Of a stretch of DNA of 11,757 nucleotides, positions 6,761 through 11,757 are shown piece after piece. Below the pieces are notes generated by a model. That model had not been told where the DNA came from. It searched no databases and saw only the letters and a list, made by a program, of their open reading frames with translations. Each line of letters starts with the position of its first letter. Within the stretch, counting starts at the first letter, position 1. The position numbers were made by a program, and so were the translations under genes. Source of the stretch: Clostridia bacterium (lineage in GTDB: Bacteria > Bacillota > DSM-16504 > Desulfitibacterales > Desulfitibacteraceae); contig JAGXSK010000140.1 in the NCBI GenBank assembly GCA_018333845.1, forward strand, positions 1 to 11,757, given 5' to 3'.

Positions 6761-8302
6761 TCACTCCAGTAGCAGCAAGGCAAAATACCTGCAAAAATCA
6801 TTTTTACTGTCCAGGGTTCGTAATGCTATGCCTGCACCCTTGACTGTTGCAAAGACATCTATACCCGCACCTTCCATAGATGGTCTGCTATCCTTGGGTC
6901 TGCGGCATTGCCCATGGGTACTGCATACATCACAAAGGGTGCATGGGCCTGCCCAGTAGGCAAAAGCTTTATAAAACCCTGTCTTGAAAGCTTGCTTTTC
7001 AGCTTCTAAAACAAGCCTTTGAAAGGTATTAGTGGGAGGTTCACCCTCTAGAAGCAGTGCCAGGCTATAGTCCTTAAGCACATTTCTAGTTTCTTCAGGA
7101 GATGGAGTGTTTGGCGGACAGCTGAGCTTTCCAAAGCTGCTGCATCCAAACCGACATTTTACAGGTGTCCAGTCAGGAACATGGATAGATTTCATGGAAA
7201 TTGAACAGGCTTCCTTAAATCCCAGATCCTTTATTTCCCTGAGCAAAGCAGCTTTTTTATCTAGAGATAGGCCTTCCAAGCTATCCTTGCTGCCTGATCC
7301 AATGATTACAGCAGTATCAGTCTTTAGAGGAATGATATTAGCAGCATAAAGACCATATTCTCTCAGCTGTTGTATAATCCATTTTCCAGCAAAAACCTTA
7401 CCGTTATATGTATTAATCAACATGTTTATGTCAAAAAGGGCAGCCCTTTCAGAGAAATGCTCCAAAAAGAAATCGTGCACCAACAGAAAGCCGCCTGGCA
7501 TAAGACATTCTGCAGCAGATTTCAAAATATGTGTTATTTCATTTTCTGAATAAGCATGGACAATGTTTGAGAGGATAACCAGATCATGCTGACCTTTTTT
7601 AAAAGGCCACTCTTCTAAAATATTGGTTGCACAATAAGAAATATTTTCATTAAACCCCCGAATTGTCACAAGTTCCCTTGTATAGCTCAAAACCTGGGGG
7701 ATATCCACAAGGGTAGCTTTCATATCAGGAAATTCTTTTAAAAAGCCTGCAGATATGGCCCCTGAGCCTGTGCCAATATCCAAAATATGACCACTTACAA
7801 AAAGACCCTTAAACATGGGTGTAATTTCTTTCACCTTTACCCGGGCAACATTATCCATGGCAGTAATATATTTTCCAATTCTTGATTTCAGGTCTTCAGA
7901 ATCAGACTGGTCATTTCCGGAGAAATCAATCTTTCCGCCTGTTTCAATACACTTTCTGAGATCCTGCCAGTAAGCTGTTAAATATTTGCGCCAAAGAATA
8001 GAATCTCCCTGGTAATATTCCTTGCCCTTGACAAGGTAGTCTGAAGAAATCCTGGTGTTAAAATAGGTATTTTCGTACCTATCTAGGAGCCCTAGAGAGC
8101 ATAAAGCATACAGGTAGCGTTCCAATGCTTTAGTGTCACTACCTAATCTAACTGCAGCTTCGGCTAGAGTTTTCCCGTTGGGTTCAAGTAGTGAAAAAAT
8201 ATCCAATTCAATGGCTGCAAATAGCACTTCTGAAAACCAGTATCCGGTGGCCAGATTTTCTAAATACTGGGGACCGGAGCCTTGGGGATCATACCTGAAC
8301 AA
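6761..8302 (-). CDS. bzaC: O-methyltransferase fused to DUF2284 metal-binding domain, probable BzaC
   Basis: This 513-residue protein has three parts. A winged-helix dimerisation domain covers about 13-90 (YLENLATGYWFSEVL onward). A class I SAM methyltransferase of the Methyltransf_2 type covers about 140-335, with the SAM loop ILDIGTGSG at 173-181 and the post-strand-5 signature LMPGGFLLVHDFF at 267-279. The C-terminal DUF2284 domain covers about 360-513, with C383, C387, C395 and a ferredoxin-like C454-x2-C457-x2-C460-x5-C466. BzaC in the known pathway methylates 5-hydroxybenzimidazole to 5-methoxybenzimidazole. The DUF2284 part probably binds an iron-sulfur cluster or another metal; its role is unknown. 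The start is a TTG. An in-frame TGA at 8318-8320 excludes a longer protein, and AAAGGAG at 8312-8318 lies nine bases upstream. A 137-base gap separates it from purF, while its stop overlaps the ribosome site of the next gene. Confidence 0.82.
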   Translation of the reverse strand: MFRYDPQGSGPQYLENLATGYWFSEVLFAAIELDIFSLLEPNGKTLAEAAVRLGSDTKALERYLYALCSLGLLDRYENTYFNTRISSDYLVKGKEYYQGDSILWRKYLTAYWQDLRKCIETGGKIDFSGNDQSDSEDLKSRIGKYITAMDNVARVKVKEITPMFKGLFVSGHILDIGTGSGAISAGFLKEFPDMKATLVDIPQVLSYTRELVTIRGFNENISYCATNILEEWPFKKGQHDLVILSNIVHAYSENEITHILKSAAECLMPGGFLLVHDFFLEHFSERAALFDINMLINTYNGKVFAGKWIIQQLREYGLYAANIIPLKTDTAVIIGSGSKDSLEGLSLDKKAALLREIKDLGFKEACSISMKSIHVPDWTPVKCRFGCSSFGKLSCPPNTPSPEETRNVLKDYSLALLLEGEPPTNTFQRLVLEAEKQAFKTGFYKAFAYWAGPCTLCDVCSTHGQCRRPKDSRPSMEGAGIDVFATVKGAGIALRTLDSKNDFCRYFALLLLE

Positions 8303-8318
8303 ATAAACCTGCTCCTTT
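8303..8318 (-). promoter_or_regulatory. Ribosome binding site fixing the TTG start of bzaC
   Basis: Read on the - strand, AAAGGAG (8312-8318) is followed by nine bases and then TTG at 8302-8300. The codon that overlaps the site's 5' end in this frame is TGA (8320-8318), and no ATG or GTG lies between it and the TTG. A nearby ATG upstream is out of frame. TTG is therefore the only usable start that keeps the dimerisation domain. Confidence 0.75.
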
Positions 8319-8439
8319 CATAAAGTGAAACTTCTCGCATTATGTAAATTCCATCATTTCTAGCTTTCCTAAGCTTATGGATTTCTACTACCTTCCATCT
8401 CCACGATTGCCTCCCGTCTCCATATCCCTGCCCCTTGGC

Positions 8440-9834
8440 TCATATGGAGCGTGCCATTTCTGTAGGATAGGTGCCGTTAAAGCAAGCTGAACAGAATTCC
8501 TCCCTGGGGGCTTTCAAAGCAGAAAAAAGGCCGTTTAAACTTAGATAGTGGAGACTATCTGCTCCAATAAAACGTCTTATCTCTTCTTGATTGAAACGGG
8601 CTGCCACCAACTGATCGGGGGAGGCAATGTCTATGCCGTAATAACATGGACAGAGAATGGGGGGAGAAGCAACCAATAAATGTACTTCCATAACTCCAGC
8701 CTGCCGCAGCATTTTGACAATTTGACGGCATGTGGTACCACGTACTAGAGAATCATCCACCATTACTATTCCTTGACCCTTTAAAATATCCTTTATAGGG
8801 TTAAATTTAAGCTTTACCCCAAGTTCGCGCAGTTCTTGACCTGGTTGAATGAAGGTGCGTCCGGCATACCTGTTTTTTGTTAAACCTTCCTTGTAGGGAA
8901 GGCCTGACTCTTCTGTATATCCCAGGGCTGAAGTAATTCCTGAATCAGGTACAGGTATCACCATATCAGCATGGATAAAATATTCTTGAGCCAGGGCTTT
9001 ACCCAGATTTCGACGCACCTGGTTTACAGATTCCCCATCTATAACACTGTCCACACGAGCCAGATAGATATACTCAAAAATACACAGGCTCCGTTGACTT
9101 GAAAGAGGAAATTGCGTGGACTTTATCCCAGCTTGATCTATGGTAATTATCTCTCCAGGTTTTACATCCCTGCTAAATTGTGCCCCAACAGCGTCTAATG
9201 CACAGGATTCAGAAGCCAGTACATAACCTTCTCCCAAGGTCCCAAAACATAAGGGCCGCATACCCTTAGGATCCCTTGCACCAATTAACTGGTTTTCTGT
9301 CATAATTACCAGGGAATAAGCACCCTTAATCTGGTGCATTGTCATCTTGACAGCTTCTGTTAGTGAAAGTGTACTGTTTTGGCTAATCAATTGCAGTATA
9401 ATTTCACTATCACTAGTTGTTTGAAAGAAGACCTTATTCTTAGCCAAATGCTGACGCAGCTCATTAGTATTAGTTAGGTTTCCATTATGTGCAAGGCAAA
9501 GGGTGTTATCAGAAAACCTGGAAATAACAGGTTGAGCATTTTCAAGTGAGCTGGCACCGGTAGTCGAGTAACGAACATGACCAACGGCCATGCTTCCCTT
9601 TAGCTGCTTTAGATTATTTTCATTAAAAACTTGGGCAACCAGGCCCAGACCTTTATGGACATTAATGCTTTGACTATTGGACACGGCTATTCCGGCACTA
9701 TCCTGTCCCCGGTGCTGTAGGGCATAGAGGCCATAATATGTTAGCTGAGCGGCATCTACATCTATACCGGGGGCATAGATGCCAAATACACCACATTCTT
9801 CTTTAGGCTTATCATGAAGAATTCTACTAAACAT
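8440..9834 (-). CDS. purF: Amidophosphoribosyltransferase PurF, in the bza operon
   Basis: PurF catalyses the first step of purine synthesis: PRPP plus glutamine gives phosphoribosylamine, glutamate and pyrophosphate. The 464-residue protein has normal length and all key elements. A short propeptide ends before the N-terminal nucleophile C14 (EE/CGVFG), followed by the Ntn glutaminase domain with HRGQDSAG (41-48) and GHVRYST (85-91). The PRPP loop MVDDSLVRGTT is at 358-368. Four cysteines match the Bacillus-type structural [4Fe-4S] site (C251, C397, C448, C451). The ATG at 9834 follows a GGGGAGGAG ribosome site. Unusually, it lies 57 bases after a ThiC paralogue and 137 before bzaC instead of in a pur cluster. 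Phosphoribosylamine leads to AIR, the substrate of the ThiC-like enzymes, so a dedicated supply role is a reasonable inference. It may be a second copy or the only one. Confidence 0.95.
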   Translation of the reverse strand: MFSRILHDKPKEECGVFGIYAPGIDVDAAQLTYYGLYALQHRGQDSAGIAVSNSQSINVHKGLGLVAQVFNENNLKQLKGSMAVGHVRYSTTGASSLENAQPVISRFSDNTLCLAHNGNLTNTNELRQHLAKNKVFFQTTSDSEIILQLISQNSTLSLTEAVKMTMHQIKGAYSLVIMTENQLIGARDPKGMRPLCFGTLGEGYVLASESCALDAVGAQFSRDVKPGEIITIDQAGIKSTQFPLSSQRSLCIFEYIYLARVDSVIDGESVNQVRRNLGKALAQEYFIHADMVIPVPDSGITSALGYTEESGLPYKEGLTKNRYAGRTFIQPGQELRELGVKLKFNPIKDILKGQGIVMVDDSLVRGTTCRQIVKMLRQAGVMEVHLLVASPPILCPCYYGIDIASPDQLVAARFNQEEIRRFIGADSLHYLSLNGLFSALKAPREEFCSACFNGTYPTEMARSI

Positions 9835-9891
9835 ACAATCTCCTCCCCATTTGATTTGGCTGGAAAAGGGACAAACCTGCTTATTCCCCTG

Positions 9892-11178
9892 CTAGGCAAT
9901 GCCAAAATATCTGGCAGCAGCGGCAGCTGCACAATCAGGACCACATACAGCGCAAACACAGGGAGCATTACCTTTGTTTTTGGCTCTTGCTTCTAGCAGG
10001 CTGCTGGAGTTTAGAGCAAGTTCAATTTGTTTATCCATATCAAGGGCAACCCTGGCTTTTGCCATTTGCAGATTTCTATCCCATGCACCTTTTCTTCCCC
10101 TTGCAATATCCGCTGCTTGAGCTGCTATCTTGATAGCTTTTACACCTGTTCTAACATCCTCCTCATTTGGCAGACCCAGATGTTCGGCAGGAGTCAAATA
10201 ACACAAGAAATCAGCACCGCGCATTGCTGCATAAGCTCCTCCAATTGCACCGGTAATATGGTCATAACCAGGTGCTATGTCTGCAGCCAAAAATCCCAGA
10301 ACATAATAGGGAACATTATAGCAGAGTCTTTTTTGAAGAAGAATGGTGGACTCAATATGGTTTAAGGGAACATGGCCTGGACCTTCCACCATAACTTGTA
10401 CTCCAGCTTCCAATGCTCTTTTTACTAGATCGCCGGCCAGCATCAATCCCTTAAGCTGCACCTGGTCAAGAGAATCAGCAGTACAACCTGGTCGAACTGC
10501 GTCTCCAACACTAAAAACTACATCATACTCCTTCATAATTGCCAGCAGGCGGTCAAAATGTTCTAGTAGCGGATTTTCCTTTTGGTTGTGAAACATCCAA
10601 CCTGTTAGGAAGGAACCTCCACGGCTGACCACTTCAGTAACCCTGCCGGTTTTTTGAAGGGTTTTCAGCACATCTAAGCTCAAGGCACTGTGAATAGCCA
10701 TAAAATCAAGGCCGTCAGCTGCTTGTTTTTCAATTGTGTCAAGTATGTCATCAGGTCTCATTTCCACCACGCTTCCATATTTATGAATGGCTTCAACTCC
10801 AGCCTGATAGAGAGGTACACTTCCTACAGCCACCCTTGCCAGGGACAGGGTCTGTCTTCTCATGGCATCAATATCTCCGCCTGTACTCAAATCCATGAAG
10901 GAGTTGCATCCTGCTTCCTCGGCGGCTTTTAGCTTTCTAGCTTCCATTTCAGCCTGAGACCTATCACTTGAAGTGCCTATAAGAGCATTTACTTTAATAT
11001 CTAATCCCTTGCCAATTCCACAAATCCTGGAACGGCTGCGGTTCTTGTTTTTAGGGATAACAATTGTTCCCTCGGCAACACCTTGACGAATGAATTTAAC
11101 ATCTACATTTTCCTGAATAGCTACTTTTTCCATTTCTTCAGTGATTTTTCCAGCTCGTGCTTTTAACATTTGAGTCAT
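9892..11178 (-). CDS. bzaB: ThiC-family radical SAM enzyme, probable BzaB
   Basis: This 428-residue paralogue of ThiC (HMP-phosphate synthase) probably forms 5-hydroxybenzimidazole from AIR together with BzaA. The barrel motifs are present: MDLSTGGD (95-102), SRGGSF (185-190), EHFD (206-209), EGPGHVPLN (265-273), APGYDHIT (302-309) and TPAEHLGLPN (329-338). H269 and H333, 64 residues apart, match the spacing of the metal-binding histidines described for Caulobacter ThiC. The C-terminal cluster motif reads C409-x2-C412-x3-C416, one residue shorter than the C-x2-C-x4-C of the proteobacterial enzyme, with an extra C407 and a six-alanine run after it. Usual GDGLRPG is GDAVRPG (225-231), and usual LGPLxTD is LGFLAAD (294-300). 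ATG at 11178 follows AGGGGTGAT. Thiamine synthesis remains possible, but tandem ThiC paralogues ahead of bzaCDE point strongly to BzaB. Confidence 0.85.
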   Translation of the reverse strand: MTQMLKARAGKITEEMEKVAIQENVDVKFIRQGVAEGTIVIPKNKNRSRSRICGIGKGLDIKVNALIGTSSDRSQAEMEARKLKAAEEAGCNSFMDLSTGGDIDAMRRQTLSLARVAVGSVPLYQAGVEAIHKYGSVVEMRPDDILDTIEKQAADGLDFMAIHSALSLDVLKTLQKTGRVTEVVSRGGSFLTGWMFHNQKENPLLEHFDRLLAIMKEYDVVFSVGDAVRPGCTADSLDQVQLKGLMLAGDLVKRALEAGVQVMVEGPGHVPLNHIESTILLQKRLCYNVPYYVLGFLAADIAPGYDHITGAIGGAYAAMRGADFLCYLTPAEHLGLPNEEDVRTGVKAIKIAAQAADIARGRKGAWDRNLQMAKARVALDMDKQIELALNSSSLLEARAKNKGNAPCVCAVCGPDCAAAAAARYFGIA

Positions 11179-11209
11179 TATTAATCACCCCTTCTTTTAA
11201 CTAACTATT

Positions 11210-11329
11210 TAAACATGCATTTCATATCTGAGAGTACAACGACCTCTTAGCCATTTATTTAAACCGTGGAATTTATCATAAATAATAATTTCTTCTAATA
11301 TTAAGAGCTACATTTAGCATGCATGTTTA
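11210..11329. repeat. 11-bp inverted repeat flanking the bzaA-bzaB spacer
   Basis: TAAACATGCAT at 11210-11220 and its perfect reverse complement ATGCATGTTTA at 11319-11329 are separated by 98 bases. The right copy overlaps the last codons of the upstream ThiC paralogue. Between them lies a further imperfect 7-bp stem (CTGAGAG at 11228-11234 against CTCTTAG at 11244-11250). In the - strand transcript the arms could close a long-range structure before bzaB, but neither arm is followed by a U-tract. The whole 135-base spacer has no other recognisable element. Confidence 0.4.
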
Positions 11330-11757
11330 GTATCAGTATTTAAATACTTGGAGATTATCTCCATGGCACAGTATTGTCCGCACATGCTGCATTTGGAGGA
11401 GAAATCATCACTTCTTTCTTTCCAGATTAGTTTTGCGGTAGTAGGATCAATGGCCAGGGAAATCTGTTTATCCCAGTCAAGGGCTTTTCTGGCAATGGAC
11501 ATCTCAAGATCCCAGTTTACAGCAGCAGGCATTCCCTTGGCCAGGTCCCCACAGTGGGCAGCAATACGGGCAGCTACTACTCCTTCTCGAACCTGATTAG
11601 CATTGGGAATACCAAGATGCTCGGCAGGTGTTACATAACAGATGAAGTCTGCACCGGCCCATGAGCTTACTGCACCGCCAATGGCTGCACTTATGTGATC
11701 ATGACCCACACCTGTATCCGTTACAAGGGGACCAAATACAAAATATGGAGCATTTTT
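11314..11757 (-). CDS. bzaA: ThiC-family enzyme, C-terminal part, probable BzaA
   Basis: Only the last 147 codons of this ThiC paralogue are in the window; its start lies beyond base 11757. The frame is open to the edge: the 16 codons before the GTG at 11709 encode PYFVFGPLVTDTG and are clearly ThiC-like, so that GTG is internal. Conserved parts are FGPLVTD, DHIS, the metal-ligand-bearing TPAEHLGIPN, and a C-terminal C-x2-C-x3-C cluster motif (CSMCGQYC). The usual IAPGYDHIT is replaced by TGVGHDHIS, a marked change in an otherwise nearly invariant loop. As the first of two tandem ThiC paralogues ahead of bzaB and bzaCDE, it is best read as BzaA, which in the known system acts with BzaB to make 5-hydroxybenzimidazole from AIR. 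Any promoter or cobalamin riboswitch for the operon would lie upstream, outside the window. Confidence 0.83.
   Translation of the reverse strand, partial: KNAPYFVFGPLVTDTGVGHDHISAAIGGAVSSWAGADFICYVTPAEHLGIPNANQVREGVVAARIAAHCGDLAKGMPAAVNWDLEMSIARKALDWDKQISLAIDPTTAKLIWKERSDDFSSKCSMCGQYCAMEIISKYLNTDTKHAC

Noticed and set aside
8303..8439. Cobalamin riboswitch, T-box or promoter in the purF-bzaC gap
   Set aside because: No B12-box-like conserved core, no convincing -35/-10 pair and only a 5-bp AGCTT/AAGCT stem were found.
8440..9834. A CobT-like phosphoribosyltransferase at the cobT position
   Set aside because: The protein has the PurF Ntn glutaminase domain with nucleophile Cys, the PurF PRPP loop and the four cluster cysteines. 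Nothing resembles CobT.
11179..11313. TPP or cobalamin riboswitch upstream of bzaB
   Set aside because: The spacer lacks the conserved cores of both classes and is too short for a cobalamin riboswitch with an expression platform. Only the inverted repeat is notable.
11707..11709. GTG at 11709 as the start of a short independent protein
   Set aside because: The same frame stays open to the window edge and encodes conserved ThiC sequence, so the GTG is an internal valine codon.
9892..11757. Reading both ThiC-family genes as thiamine-pathway thiC
   Set aside because: Two tandem copies directly ahead of bzaC-, bzaD- and bzaE-like genes, with altered core motifs and no other thiamine genes or TPP riboswitch in the window, fit bzaA-bzaB better.

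Overview
The window looks like chromosome of a strictly anaerobic Gram-positive bacterium of the Clostridia (acetogen, sulfate reducer or a relative). This is inferred from strong AGGAGG-type ribosome sites, occasional TTG starts, moderate-to-low GC, corrinoid methyltransferase genes, and radical-SAM and ThiC-family enzymes used in oxygen-free cofactor synthesis. No rRNA, tRNA, insertion sequence, CRISPR array or phage gene was seen. Genes are densely packed and no gene-free stretch exceeds 140 bases.

Left block, + strand, 1-3880: a corrinoid protein cut by the window edge, a methyltransferase of the uroporphyrinogen-decarboxylase (UROD) superfamily, an MFS transporter after a 17-bp perfect hairpin, and a DUF1638 protein. 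This resembles a methyl-group-harvesting module. The transporter would bring in a methylated compound, the UROD-like protein would move its methyl group to the cobalt of the corrinoid protein, and a methyltransferase outside the window would pass it on. The substrate cannot be read from the sequence.

Right block, - strand, 11757 down to 3929, converging on the left block: a ThiC paralogue cut by the window edge, a second complete ThiC paralogue, purF, an O-methyltransferase fused to a cysteine-rich DUF2284 domain, and two cobalamin-binding radical-SAM proteins. The order matches the anaerobic benzimidazole operon bzaA-bzaB-cobT-bzaC-bzaD-bzaE known from Eubacterium limosum, except that purF sits where cobT is expected. 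In the known pathway the ThiC-like pair turns the purine intermediate aminoimidazole ribotide (AIR) into 5-hydroxybenzimidazole. BzaC O-methylates it, and BzaD and BzaE convert it to 5,6-dimethylbenzimidazole (DMB), the lower ligand of vitamin B12.

The blocks fit together: the left one uses a cobamide cofactor and the right one makes the lower ligand of such a cofactor. The most notable points are purF inside a bza operon (a likely local boost to AIR supply), the BzaC-DUF2284 fusion, and complementary motif losses between the two ThiC paralogues.
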